A stretch of DNA of 64,000 nt, taken from the NCBI GenBank assembly GCA_015200345.1, contig CP054187.1:2836470-2900469 (forward strand), written 5' to 3'. Origin of the DNA: Planctomycetia bacterium (GTDB lineage: Bacteria > Planctomycetota > Phycisphaerae > UBA1845 > UTPLA1). The notes beneath the pieces are model-generated. The model did no database searches. It was not told the origin of the DNA and was given only the letters and a program-made list of their open reading frames with translations. Positions 34,588 through 43,507 of this stretch are shown one piece after another; within the stretch, counting starts at the first letter, position 1, and each line of letters starts with the position of its first letter. A program made the translations under genes and the position numbers.

Positions 34588-35976
34588 TTAAGGTGCGGCC
34601 GGGACGATCCGATGCACCTGGCCGGTCGTGCCGACGGGGCCGAGGTTGGCGCTGGAGAGGACATAGATCTCGCCGGCGGGGTCCTGCCCCATGCCGAAGA
34701 TGTATCGGCCGAGGCGGCCGTTGTCGCCGCCGTCGATCATGAACTCGCTCATCTGCCAGGTGCCATTATCCTGACGCTGTGCGACGAAGAGGGAGCCGTC
34801 GGGCGTTCCGAAGTCGCGTGAGAAATCACCGAAGACGTAGCGCCCGAACAACCCCGGCACGGTCTGGCCGCGATAGACGTAGCCGCCGATGACGGCGATG
34901 CCGCGCGGGCCGCCGGCCGGGTCGGTGTGGGGGTATTCGACGATGGGGTCCAGGAGCGGCCGGGCGTCGGCGTCGGTCGTGGCGCAGCTGGCCGAAGGTG
35001 AGCCGGGATCATCAAGATTGAAGCATTGCGAGCCTTCGCGAACGCGCCAGCCGTAGTTCCCGCCCGCGGTGACGAGGTTGACTTCTTCGACGAGATTCTG
35101 CCCGACGTCGGCGACGAAAAGCTCCTGCGCGCCGCCGGCGTTGAAGGAGAATCGCCACGGATTGCGCAGGCCCATCGCGAAGATTTCGGGCTTCGCGCCG
35201 GTCGTGCTGACGAAGGGATTGGTCGGCGGGATGCCGTACGGATTGCCGCTGTTGACGTCGATGCGGAGGATTTTTCCGAGCAGGGTGGAGAGGTCCTGGC
35301 CGTTGCCGGTGTCGGGATTGTGACCCTCGCCGTCGTCGTTGGCGGCGCCGCCGTCTCCGACGGCGATGTAGAGGTAGCCGTCGGGTCCGAAGGCGAGCTG
35401 GCCGCCGTTGTGGTTGAATTGCGGCTTGCCGATGACGAGCAGGACGCGTTCGGAATCGGGATCGGCGACGTTCGCATCGCCCGCCGAGACGAGAAACTCG
35501 GAGACGTGCGTCTCGGAATTGAAGGTAAGCGGCACGTCATCCGACGCGCGCGGGGCGGTGTAAAAGACGTAGAACTTTCCATTTGCGGCGAAGTTTGGAT
35601 GAAACGCCAGTCCGAGCAGGCCGCGCTCATCGAAGATGAGGCCGCCGCCGAAGTCGATGCCGACGGTGACCATGCGATCGCGCAGATCGAGAAACGGCGT
35701 GTCGAGGAGATTGCCGCCGGCGTCGATGACGCGAATGAGGCCGATCTGATCGATGACGAAGAGTCGGCCCGAGCCGTCGCCGGCGTGGACCAGCCCGACG
35801 GGCGAAGTCAGCCCCTCGGCGACGAGTTGGAGGCCGATGGTCTGCGGCGTGGGGCCGGCGAGAAGTGCCAGTAAGGCGTCACAACCCGCGCAGGGCAGCG
35901 CCAGCATCAGCAGGGCGGCAAGGACGGGTTTTCGGGATCGTGCGAGACCGGTCTGCATGGCGATACATCGGGACAT
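34588..35976 (-). CDS. PQQ-dependent sugar dehydrogenase-like lipoprotein
   Basis: A 462-residue protein of the glucose/sorbosone dehydrogenase (YliI/HHIP-like) six-bladed propeller family. The lipobox 'ALPCAGC' ends the signal peptide near residue 32, so it is a lipoprotein. Family hallmarks are 'GLTSPVGLVHAGDGSGRLFV', 'RGLLGLAFHPNF', 'FNHNGGQLAFGPDGYLYIAV', 'GLRNPWRFSFN' and 'ADVGQNLVEEVN'. PQQ-type members oxidise aldose sugars using a calcium-bound quinone in the periplasm; the catalytic His ('HNGGQL') and the Arg in 'RNPWR' are present. Whether this organism makes PQQ cannot be judged here. ATG 35976 has 'AGGAG' 8 bases upstream. The gap of 216 bases to mutL shows no clear feature. Confidence 0.88.
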   Translation of the reverse strand: MSRCIAMQTGLARSRKPVLAALLMLALPCAGCDALLALLAGPTPQTIGLQLVAEGLTSPVGLVHAGDGSGRLFVIDQIGLIRVIDAGGNLLDTPFLDLRDRMVTVGIDFGGGLIFDERGLLGLAFHPNFAANGKFYVFYTAPRASDDVPLTFNSETHVSEFLVSAGDANVADPDSERVLLVIGKPQFNHNGGQLAFGPDGYLYIAVGDGGAANDDGEGHNPDTGNGQDLSTLLGKILRIDVNSGNPYGIPPTNPFVSTTGAKPEIFAMGLRNPWRFSFNAGGAQELFVADVGQNLVEEVNLVTAGGNYGWRVREGSQCFNLDDPGSPSASCATTDADARPLLDPIVEYPHTDPAGGPRGIAVIGGYVYRGQTVPGLFGRYVFGDFSRDFGTPDGSLFVAQRQDNGTWQMSEFMIDGGDNGRLGRYIFGMGQDPAGEIYVLSSANLGPVGTTGQVHRIVPAAP

Positions 35977-36192
35977 GTGGAGACTCCTGATCTTCGGCGA
36001 GGCGACAACAAGCGCCGCGCGGGATTGTCGCGCCGAGCGGCCCGCGCCACCAGCCCTTACAGGCCGAGTCTCTGCGAGTCTCTGGAGGAAGCGTTCCCGG
36101 CCGGTAGGCGGATTTTCGCCGTTCGAGCGGCCAGGCGTGCAATGACACGCGTACCGTGTGTGCCAGAATGCACCGGCCTTATTTCCGACAGA

Positions 36193-38223
36193 TTAGGTCC
36201 GTTTGAATTGCCGCTCGAGGTCGCGCGTTGTGAGCTGGAGCGTCGTTGGGCGGCCGTGGGGACAGTTGCTGGACCGCTCGGTCAGGTCGCGCTGGCTAAG
36301 CAGGGCGACCATTTCATCCTGCGTCAGCGCGTCGCCGGCCTTGATCGCGGCCTTGCACGCCATCATGTCCAGCGCCGCATGGACGAGGGTCTCGGCCGTC
36401 GCCTCGCCGCAGTCGACGAGTTTGTCCAGCAGGTCGCGCACGAACGCGGCGGGATCGAGATTCGACAGGAGAATCGGGAAGCTCTGAATCGCCAGCGAGG
36501 CCGGCCCGAAGCGGTCGAGTTCGATTCCAAGACGTTGCAGCAGTTCGCCTTGGCGCTCGGCGGCCTCGGCCTGTGCTGCCGAGACGCAGACCGTGGGTGG
36601 GATGAGCAGCCGCTGTGATTCGAGCGGTCCGGCGAGCAGGCGCTGGCGAAACTTTTCGTACAGGATGCGCTCGTGCAGGGCGTGCTGATCGATGATGACG
36701 ATGCCTTCGTCGGTTTGTGCCACGATGTAGGCATTGTGTACCTGGATGACCGAGCCGGCCGGGGAATCGAGCGAATTCGGGGCGGTCTGCGCAGCGGTTG
36801 ATTCGTTCGCGGAATGGGTCGCACCGCGCTCAAGCGGCGGCACGTCAGCGGGAGGACGGCGCGGGTCCGTCGGACGCGCGACCGGATCGGGTGGCGCGTA
36901 CTGGTTGTCTGATGGGGGCGTCGGCGTCGCGAAGGTCGGCGCAAGAGACGGGCGGACGTTGCGAAGGGCATAAGACGGCGGCGGGGCGAAGTCGATCCGA
37001 GCCTGCGTCGGGTCAATGGAGCGCAGATAATCGGCCACGGCCTGCCGCACGCTGCGCTGCCGGTCGTCGGCACCTGCGTCGCGCGTCGCGCCGGCATCCC
37101 CGATCGCGCGGTTCAGCGAGAAGGCCGGCGTCAGATCGCGCGCCAGCAGCGCTTCGCGCAGCACAGCCAGCACCTGCGACTGGACCAGACCCGCATCGCG
37201 CCAGCGCACCTCGAGCTTGGTCGGATGGACGTTCACGTCGAACTGTCGCGGGTCGGCGCGGAGAAACAGAAACACCACCGCGTGCCGGTCGTGTTCCATC
37301 AATCCGCGAAAGGCCTCGCGCACGGCGTAGGCGATGCGCCGATCGGTGATGAAGCGGCCGTTGAGAAAGACATATTGCCATTTGCTCGATGCGCGTGACT
37401 GCGCCGGCGGCGCGAAGAGGGCCTCGATCTCCAGATCGCGCTCGCTGCGCTGTACGGGAATCAGGCACGACGCCAGCTCCGGACCATAGAAATCGCCGAT
37501 GCGACTGCGGCGGTCGCTCACCGCCGGCAGGCTCCGCGCCGGGCGCCCGTTGTGCGACACCGAGAAGGCAATCGCCGGGTGCGCCAGCGCGAGCCGCGCG
37601 ATCTGCTCGGTGACGTGGCCCATCTCCGTTGCCGCCTGGCGGAGGAACTTCCGCCGCGCCGGAACGTTGTAAAACAGATTCCGCACTTCGACCGTCGTCC
37701 CCACCGGTCCGGCGCTGGGTCGAATGTGCGGAGCGTTATTCGACTCATCGGACTCGTTCGCGACGCGCTCCCCGTGACCGACGTATTCAAACGCCTCGTT
37801 CTGGCCTGCCGGCCGACTGACAATTCGAAAGCGGCTGATCGAGGCGATGGAGGCCAGCGCCTCGCCGCGAAAGCCAAGGGTTCGAATGTTGAACAGGTCT
37901 TCGGTGCTTCGGATCTTGCTCGTCGCGTGCGGCGCGACCGCCAGCGCCAGATCGTCCCGCCCGATGCCGCAGCCGTTGTCGGTCACGCGGATGAGCTGAA
38001 CGCCGCCTTCCTCGATGGCGACGTCGATGCGCGTCGCGCCGGCATCGATGGCGTTCTCCAGCAATTCCTTCACGACGCTGGCAGGCCGCTCGATGACCTC
38101 GCCCGCGGCGATCTGGTTCACCAGCGCGGGATCGAGCCGGAGGATGGGGCGGCCGGAGGGCGGCGGATCGGCCTGGGAGGACGTAACCGAGTGCTGGCTG
38201 TTGGTGGAAGGGGGCGAGTCCAT
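36193..38223 (-). CDS. mutL: DNA mismatch repair endonuclease MutL
   Basis: A 676-residue MutL. N-terminal GHKL ATPase: 'NQIAAGEVIERPASVVKEL', 'ENAIDAGA', 'DNGCGI', 'HATSKI' and 'GFRGEALASI'. C-terminal endonuclease motifs: 'IDQHALHERILYE' (DQHA-x2-E-x4-E), 'ACKAAIKAG' and the terminal 'CPHGRP', which together bind zinc and cut the nascent strand. This is therefore the nicking-type MutL found in bacteria lacking MutH. A Pro-rich linker (about 350-460) joins the two halves. ATG 38223 is chosen because the -10 box of a strong promoter lies just 12 bases upstream; starts further up would sit inside that promoter. MutS is not in the window. Confidence 0.95.
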   Translation of the reverse strand: MDSPPSTNSQHSVTSSQADPPPSGRPILRLDPALVNQIAAGEVIERPASVVKELLENAIDAGATRIDVAIEEGGVQLIRVTDNGCGIGRDDLALAVAPHATSKIRSTEDLFNIRTLGFRGEALASIASISRFRIVSRPAGQNEAFEYVGHGERVANESDESNNAPHIRPSAGPVGTTVEVRNLFYNVPARRKFLRQAATEMGHVTEQIARLALAHPAIAFSVSHNGRPARSLPAVSDRRSRIGDFYGPELASCLIPVQRSERDLEIEALFAPPAQSRASSKWQYVFLNGRFITDRRIAYAVREAFRGLMEHDRHAVVFLFLRADPRQFDVNVHPTKLEVRWRDAGLVQSQVLAVLREALLARDLTPAFSLNRAIGDAGATRDAGADDRQRSVRQAVADYLRSIDPTQARIDFAPPPSYALRNVRPSLAPTFATPTPPSDNQYAPPDPVARPTDPRRPPADVPPLERGATHSANESTAAQTAPNSLDSPAGSVIQVHNAYIVAQTDEGIVIIDQHALHERILYEKFRQRLLAGPLESQRLLIPPTVCVSAAQAEAAERQGELLQRLGIELDRFGPASLAIQSFPILLSNLDPAAFVRDLLDKLVDCGEATAETLVHAALDMMACKAAIKAGDALTQDEMVALLSQRDLTERSSNCPHGRPTTLQLTTRDLERQFKRT

Positions 38224-38234
38224 TCGTCCGCGCG

Positions 38235-38264
38235 AGTATAGGTGGCGCATTTTCGGTCCGTCAA
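38235..38264 (-). promoter_or_regulatory. Sigma-70 promoter immediately upstream of mutL
   Basis: On the minus strand TTGACG (38259-38264) and TATACT (38235-38240) are separated by 18 bases. The expected start of transcription is only about 5 bases before the mutL ATG at 38223, giving a leaderless or nearly leaderless mRNA; no ribosome site is present. Confidence 0.65.
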
Positions 38265-38330
38265 ACCGAATTGCGCCGGCTGTGAATTCCGACTCCGCCC
38301 TGGGAGGGGACTGCCTCGCGCAGACTTGCT

Positions 38331-38906
38331 CTACGACGCCCGGCGGGCGTGCTGGAGATGCGCTTTGAAGTTGTCCAGGTAGGCGTTCACGAGGTCGGTG
38401 TCGTTTCGAATAATCACGATGTTCTCGGCGTTTTTCTCCTCGGCGGCCTTCGTGAAGTTGTACGATCCGGTGATGACGGTGTGCTGGTCGATGATGACAA
38501 CCTTGTTGTTCGCGGTGTCGTGGTCGGCGTCGAAGTAGACCTTCACCCCGTCGCGCCGCAGCCTGCGCCAGGGGCCGTAGGTCATCTTCTCCTGCGATTT
38601 GTCGAGGATCAGTTCGACGGCCACGCCGCGCTTGGCCGCCTGGGCCACGGCTTCGCCGATGCGCTTCGAGGTGAAAATATACATTTGAATGCGAATGGTC
38701 TTGTTCGCCTCGGCGAGCGCCGCGACGATCCGGCTTTCGCACCCGCCACCAGGGCTGAACACCGCCTCGCATAAGACCGGCTTATCTTTTTCGTTCGACC
38801 GCATCGCACCGGTCATCGCCGCGACGGCAACGAGTCCGACGGCATGCCAGTACGATCTCCGCATTCCCTGACCGGGGAACGCCCCGTGTGCTTGCGTGGG
38901 CGGCAT
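38331..38906 (-). CDS. PLD-superfamily (Nuc-like) protein with Asn in place of the catalytic His
   Basis: A 191-residue secreted protein of the phospholipase D/Nuc endonuclease family, single-domain size. ATG 38906 has 'GGAGGAAA' upstream and leads into a signal-like helix. The family patterns are 'FSPGGGCESRIVAAL', 'IRIQMYIFTSKRIGEAV', 'GVAVELILDKSQ' and 'VITGSYNFTKAAEEKNAEN'. The HKD motif should read H-x-K-x4-D; here it reads N-N-K-V-V-I-I-D, with the codon AAC where CAC is expected. The nearest His is six residues earlier in 'DADHDT'. Unless this His is substituted functionally, the enzyme should be inactive or very weak. It follows mutL's promoter region in the same direction of transcription but is upstream of mutL, 107 bases away. 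Confidence 0.82.
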   Translation of the reverse strand: MPPTQAHGAFPGQGMRRSYWHAVGLVAVAAMTGAMRSNEKDKPVLCEAVFSPGGGCESRIVAALAEANKTIRIQMYIFTSKRIGEAVAQAAKRGVAVELILDKSQEKMTYGPWRRLRRDGVKVYFDADHDTANNKVVIIDQHTVITGSYNFTKAAEEKNAENIVIIRNDTDLVNAYLDNFKAHLQHARRAS

Positions 38907-39229
38907 TGCGATTTCCTCCAGACAGCGGTAGGGATTCTGCCGCAGTCGACCGCCGGATTGCAAGCAAATTCCCGCAGCGGTGGGGGGCTTCCACATCCCG
39001 TTTCGTATCCAACGGCGCCGGATCCCGGCAATAACGCGAGGGCCGCTGCGTTTGGCACCGACAGTAGAAGTCCCCGTCCACACGACCGGACCGTGGCCAA
39101 GCGGCCGAGCCGCGTGGAAGGCGAATGGGGACATTGGGTGTGAGTGGGCATGTCCGGCCGCGGCGAGCCGATCAGCCGGGGCGACTGCCCAGTAACGTAC
39201 AGCATTACTCTTCCAGGGAGTGGGCAGCC
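38907..39229. other. Divergent intergenic region without recognised gene
   Basis: This stretch separates the leftward PLD-like gene from the rightward di-heme peroxidase gene and must hold both promoters. I see ribosome sites at its two ends but no convincing -10/-35 pair, RNA gene or repeat in it. Confidence 0.4.
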
Positions 39230-41056
39230 ATGTCAAGGCATCGTTGCGCGCCGGTCGTTTGGGGATTCGTCTTTATCAGCGGCATCATCGTTTCAGCCGT
39301 CGCGCCCGCGCCGGCTCAACCGCTGCCGCCGCCGCTTCAGCCGCCGCCCGTCCCGCCGGAGAACCCGATTACTGAACCGAAGCGCGTCCTGGGGAAGATC
39401 CTCTTCTGGGATGAGCAGCTTTCCAGCGACAACACCATTGCCTGCGGCACCTGTCACATCCCCGGCCGCGGCGGCGCCGATCCGCGCATCGCCCGCCACC
39501 CCGGCAACGACAATATTCTGAATACGCCGGACGACAAGCTGGCTTCGCCCGGCGTCATACGATCCGATTCCGCCAATCGGTATTTCCGCGATCCGGTCTT
39601 CGCGCTGCTGCGGCAGATCACCTCGCGCGCCGCCAACCCTGCCATCACCGCCATGTACGCGCCCGATCTTTTCTGGGACGGCCGAGCGCGCACGACGTTC
39701 ATCAATCCGCAGACCGGCGTCGTGAGCATCCCCAACGGCGGCGGTCTGGAGAGCCAGGCCGTCGTGCCGATCTTGAGCAGCATCGAAATGGCTCACGACG
39801 GGCGGACGTGGACCGAGGTCGTCAACAAGTTGAACGTCGCCGAGCCGATGATTCTCGCGTCAAACCTGCCGGCGGACGTGGCGGCAGCGGTGCAATCGAA
39901 TCCGACCTATCCCGATCTGTTCGCGGCGGCCTTCGGAGATCCGATGATCACGGCGGAGCGCATCGGGTATGCGATTGCGACCTACGAGCGAACGCTGCTC
40001 CCGAACGATACGCCGTTTGATCGCTTTCTCGCCGGCGTGCCCAACGCGATGACGCCGGGTCAGGTTCAGGGCTTCAACGCGTTGCAGGCGTCGCCGTGCG
40101 TCGCGTGTCACACGCCGCCGCTTTATTCGAACAACTCGTTTCAGAACATCGGGCTGCGGCCGGTCGCAGAAGACCGCGGGCGGCAGGATGTCACCGGCCT
40201 GGCCGCGGATCGCGGGCGGTTCAAGGTGCCGACTTTGCGAAACGTCGGCCTGAAGCCGACCTTCATGCACAACGGCCAATTCACGACGCTCAACCAGGTG
40301 ATCGGATTTTATGCCAATGGCGCGGCACAGTTTCCGGACAACAAGTCTCCGCTGCTGCCGATCGGCCTGCCGCCGCCCGTGGTCCCCGCCGTCATCGACT
40401 TTCTCGCCAACGGCCTGACCGATGCGCGCGTGGCGAATGAAACGTTCCCGTTTGACCGGCCGCGGCTGCACAGCGAGTCGCCCCAGCCCAATCCGTCGCT
40501 GATCGGCGCCGGCACGCCGGGCAGCGGCGGGCTGGTACCCGCCATGATCGCGGTCAGTCCGCCCAACCGGGGGAACATCGATTTCAAGATCGGGGTGAAC
40601 GGCGCCTTGGGCGGTGCGCAGGCGTTTGTCGCATTTTCCACGTCGCCGCCGGTCGGCGGGCAGCTCGTTAATCCCACGCTGCACGGCCCGATCACGCTGG
40701 ACGGGGCCGGCCCCGGCAACGGTCTGGGCACGTGGCAATGGCCGATCGACGCCACGGCCGTGAGTTCCTGTGATGTCTATTTGCAATGGCGCGTGACCGA
40801 TCCCGCCGCGGCCGGCGGCGTGGCGCTGTCGCGCATCGCGCACCTGCGGATGATCCCTTACCTGTGCGGCGGCGACCTGAATTGCGACGGCGAGGTGAAC
40901 GGTCTGGACGTGCAGGGGCTGGTCGAGGCGATTCTCGATCCGGTGACGTATGCCGCGAATCATCCGGACTGCAACGCAGCGCGCGGCGACCTGAACGCGG
41001 ATAATCTCGTGAATGTGCAGGACGTCGCGGCCTTTGTTGCGGCACTGGGGATGTAA
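39230..41056 (+). CDS. Di-heme cytochrome c peroxidase-like protein fused to a dockerin-like C-terminus
   Basis: A 608-residue secreted protein. The signal peptide ends near 'AVAPAPAQ', then a Pro-rich linker. The di-heme peroxidase (MauG/CcpA-like) domain spans about residues 45-420: 'RVLGKILFWDEQLSSDNTIACGTCH' in part, with the first heme site C-G-T-C-H near 71, the second C-V-A-C-H near 290, and 'FKVPTLRNVGLKPTFMHNG' with the family Met/His region. Such enzymes reduce peroxide or oxidise substrates with two hemes. A beta-rich stretch follows and then a dockerin-like tail (about 545-607): 'GDLNCDGEVNGLDVQGLVEAIL', 'GDLNADNLVNVQDVAAFVAAL'. ATG 39230 has 'GGGAG' upstream. Confidence 0.9.
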   Translation: MSRHRCAPVVWGFVFISGIIVSAVAPAPAQPLPPPLQPPPVPPENPITEPKRVLGKILFWDEQLSSDNTIACGTCHIPGRGGADPRIARHPGNDNILNTPDDKLASPGVIRSDSANRYFRDPVFALLRQITSRAANPAITAMYAPDLFWDGRARTTFINPQTGVVSIPNGGGLESQAVVPILSSIEMAHDGRTWTEVVNKLNVAEPMILASNLPADVAAAVQSNPTYPDLFAAAFGDPMITAERIGYAIATYERTLLPNDTPFDRFLAGVPNAMTPGQVQGFNALQASPCVACHTPPLYSNNSFQNIGLRPVAEDRGRQDVTGLAADRGRFKVPTLRNVGLKPTFMHNGQFTTLNQVIGFYANGAAQFPDNKSPLLPIGLPPPVVPAVIDFLANGLTDARVANETFPFDRPRLHSESPQPNPSLIGAGTPGSGGLVPAMIAVSPPNRGNIDFKIGVNGALGGAQAFVAFSTSPPVGGQLVNPTLHGPITLDGAGPGNGLGTWQWPIDATAVSSCDVYLQWRVTDPAAAGGVALSRIAHLRMIPYLCGGDLNCDGEVNGLDVQGLVEAILDPVTYAANHPDCNAARGDLNADNLVNVQDVAAFVAALGM

Positions 41057-41076
41057 GGGGCCTCAACGCGCCCGCA

Positions 41077-41553
41077 TCATTCCGGATCGTCCAGATAGAC
41101 CAGCGCCGTGACGTCAAACGGGATCGGCTCATCGCTGCCGGGGCGGTATTCCTCCGCGAAGACCGTGAGCACGACCGACCGATTGCCGGTCACCGTCGGC
41201 ACGTTCATCCGGCCGTCCGAAGGCAGCGTGCCGGTTTCGTGTCGGCCATCGGGTTCCAGCGGCAGAACGCGAAGCTCATAGTTCAATCCGCCGATCGGCG
41301 TCCAGCGTGGATCGTTGGGATCGACGATCAATACGTGATGCTCCATCACCTCGAATTGGATCGTGCAGCCGGCCGTTGAGTAATAAGTGTCCTTCAACGA
41401 CGGCGGCGCATCCGGATCGGTCGTCAGCGCCACGATCAGGTCGCGCGGCGGGCACTGCTGACTTGGAAAAATGTCGATCACGCGTCCGAAGCAGCCACAC
41501 ACGGCGGCTGCGCAGACCCCCAGCGCCGACAGGATGACACACCGTGAAAACAT
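41077..41553 (-). CDS. Hypothetical lipoprotein
   Basis: A 158-residue protein with a good lipoprotein signal peptide ('GVCAAAVCGC', Cys near residue 21), so it is predicted to be lipid-anchored outside the cytoplasm. The rest is beta-rich with a high content of Pro and Asp ('TTDPDAPPSLKDTYYSTAG', 'VVLTVFAEEYRPG') and one further cysteine pair candidate (positions near 34 and 63). No family is recognised. ATG 41553 is preceded by 'GGAGGGGAGGG', a very strong ribosome site, suggesting high translation. It converges with the di-heme peroxidase gene 20 bases away. Confidence 0.7.
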   Translation of the reverse strand: MFSRCVILSALGVCAAAVCGCFGRVIDIFPSQQCPPRDLIVALTTDPDAPPSLKDTYYSTAGCTIQFEVMEHHVLIVDPNDPRWTPIGGLNYELRVLPLEPDGRHETGTLPSDGRMNVPTVTGNRSVVLTVFAEEYRPGSDEPIPFDVTALVYLDDPE

Positions 41554-41721
41554 GGCGCCCTCCCCTCCGGCCCACCGTTATTCTAGAATGGCCGTCGAGA
41601 TTTGACGCGCGGATCGGACCGTTCAGCGCGAGAATTTGGCAATCGTTGTATCATGGCGAGATGGGAATGCCCGCGCCGCGCAAGCGTGCGCGCCGTTGCG
41701 GACCTTCACACAGGTTGAACC

Positions 41722-43215
41722 ATGAGCGGCGAGTTGTTGAGCAAACTGATCCCCACCGGCGAGGCGACGGCCCTGCTGCCGGTCGACGGCGCGAAGCCCG
41801 TCACCGTGATCGGCACCCCTGCGATCCGCGAGACGTTCAGCGACGACACGCTGCAACAGGCGATCAACACGCGGCAGGCCCCCGGCGTCGTCGAGGTCGT
41901 GCTGAATCCCGATGCGCACATCGGCTACGGCGCGCCGATCGGCTGCGTCATGGCGTCGCCGTCGCACATCTATCCCGGACCGGTCGGCGTGGACATCAAG
42001 TGCAGCATGAGCCTGTTGCAACTCGATCTGCCGGCCGACGCGATCCAGACGCGGCAGACGCGCCGCGCGATCATCGACGCGATCTGCGAGCGCGTGCCGA
42101 CGGGCGCGGGCCGCGGCCAGCGCCACGTGCCTAAATCGCGTCACGTCTCCGAGGCGCTGGGTCGGAACGTCGCCGTCGAGGGTGCGTCGCCCGTCGTGTG
42201 CCAGGCCCTGGGCATCCCGCCGCACTGGGCCGACCGCTGCGAGGACAGCCACCACGTCGGCCACGACGGCACGCGCGACGCGCTGGCCGCGCGGCTGGAC
42301 AAGCTGCTGCATGCCCGCGCGATCGGCAACTTCGAGGAGAAGGTGCGCCAGCTCGGCTCCTACGGCGGCGGCAATCACTTCGGCGAGTGCGAGATCGTGC
42401 GTGTGGACGAGAGCGACGCCGCGCGACGCTGCGCCGAGGTCTTCGGCCTGCGCGACGGACATGTCGCATTTCTGTCACACTGCGGCTCGCGCGGGTTGGG
42501 GCACAACCTTGCGATGGGGCAGTTCCGCACGTTGCAGGGCATGTTCGCCGAATGGGGCATTCCGTTCCCGGGAGGCGACAAGGAGCTTTGCTACGCGCCG
42601 CTCGGAACGCCCGAGGCGAACGATTACCTCGACGACATGGCCCTCGGCGCGAACTTCGCGACGGTCAACCATCTGCTCATCAACGCGCTGGTGCTGGAGG
42701 CGTTTCAGGAGATTTTCCCCGGCGTGAAAGGCGAACTGGTCTATTTCATCAGCCACAATATCGCCCGCAAGGAAATCGTCCACAATCAGCCGATGTGGGT
42801 CATGCGCAAAGGGGCCACGCGCGCCTTTCCTGCCCACCATCACGCGCTCATGGGCACGCCCTTTGAATCGACGGGCCATCCGATCCTCCTGCCCGGCGAT
42901 CCGCAGCGCGGATCGGCCGTGATGGTCGCGCAGCCGACGGCGTCGCTCTCGTGTTACAGCGTGAACCACGGCGCGGGCCGCATGCTGGGCCGCAAGCAGG
43001 CGATTCGAACACTGGATCAAAAGGCAATCGACGCGAGCTTCGATGAGCACGACATTCTCTCGAATTGCCGGACCTTTCCGAAGGACGAAGCCCCGGCGGC
43101 GTACAAGGACTTTGAGGAAGTGCTGCGTTCGGTGAAGCTGGCCGGCCTGGCCAGCGAGGTGGCCCGGTTGCAGGCGAGATTCGTCATCAAGGATGCCAGC
43201 GCTGCGGATGATTGA
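41722..43215 (+). CDS. rtcB: RNA-splicing ligase RtcB
   Basis: A 497-residue RtcB, the GTP- and Mn2+-dependent ligase that joins 2',3'-cyclic phosphate or 3'-phosphate RNA ends to 5'-OH ends. The metal- and guanylate-binding motifs are all visible: 'NPDAHIGYGAPIG', 'GVDIKCSM' (Asp and Cys ligands), 'GSYGGGNHF', 'LSHCGSRGLGH', 'VMRKGATRAFPAHHHALMG' and the guanylated His region 'SVNHGAGRMLGRKQA'. Bacterial RtcB usually functions in RNA repair or stress response; no RtcA, archease or RtcR regulator is seen nearby. ATG 41722 has 'CAGG' upstream. The next gene, a tiny membrane protein, starts 84 bases later. Confidence 0.96.
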   Translation: MSGELLSKLIPTGEATALLPVDGAKPVTVIGTPAIRETFSDDTLQQAINTRQAPGVVEVVLNPDAHIGYGAPIGCVMASPSHIYPGPVGVDIKCSMSLLQLDLPADAIQTRQTRRAIIDAICERVPTGAGRGQRHVPKSRHVSEALGRNVAVEGASPVVCQALGIPPHWADRCEDSHHVGHDGTRDALAARLDKLLHARAIGNFEEKVRQLGSYGGGNHFGECEIVRVDESDAARRCAEVFGLRDGHVAFLSHCGSRGLGHNLAMGQFRTLQGMFAEWGIPFPGGDKELCYAPLGTPEANDYLDDMALGANFATVNHLLINALVLEAFQEIFPGVKGELVYFISHNIARKEIVHNQPMWVMRKGATRAFPAHHHALMGTPFESTGHPILLPGDPQRGSAVMVAQPTASLSCYSVNHGAGRMLGRKQAIRTLDQKAIDASFDEHDILSNCRTFPKDEAPAAYKDFEEVLRSVKLAGLASEVARLQARFVIKDASAADD

Positions 43216-43299
43216 TCGGTGCGCGCGGGTGGCTATACTGCGCCGTCGGCAAGCGACGCGCAAGCAGGCCGGCTCTATCGCGCGTGCAGGAGCAAGGGA

Positions 43300-43461
43300 A
43301 TGTTTCCACAGTTCGTCGACAGCCCTGGGGACCAGTTCGGAGCCGTTCTGATCAATCTGTTCGGGAGCATCTTGAGCGGGTTCTTCAACGGCATTATCAA
43401 CGCGTTCATCAACGCGTTCATTGTGCCGTTCTTTCAAAGTCTCGCGGGCGGCATGGCGTAG
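43300..43461 (+). CDS. 53-residue hydrophobic small protein
   Basis: ATG 43300 is preceded by 'AGGAGCAAGGGA', a strong ribosome site, which supports it as a real gene. The product has a short polar start ('MFPQFVDSPGDQF') and then one long, aromatic- and Ile-rich hydrophobic stretch with Gly/Asn repeats ('GSILSGFFNGIINAFINAFI'), ending 'SLAGGMA'. A longer frame without ribosome site begins at 43219. It probably sits in the membrane as a single pass or a hairpin. I recognise no family. Its look is compatible with a small membrane regulator or a type I toxin-like peptide; both are guesses. It lies between rtcB and the porin gene. Confidence 0.6.
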   Translation: MFPQFVDSPGDQFGAVLINLFGSILSGFFNGIINAFINAFIVPFFQSLAGGMA

Positions 43462-43507
43462 TTGGCCGTCGACGCGCGCCGAAGCGGCGCGACAGGATCC
43501 CCTCGCC

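Noticed and set aside
41640..41655. TTGGCA and TATCAT before rtcB as a promoter
   Set aside because: The spacing is only about 7 bases, and no suitable -35 element is found 16-18 bases before TATCAT.
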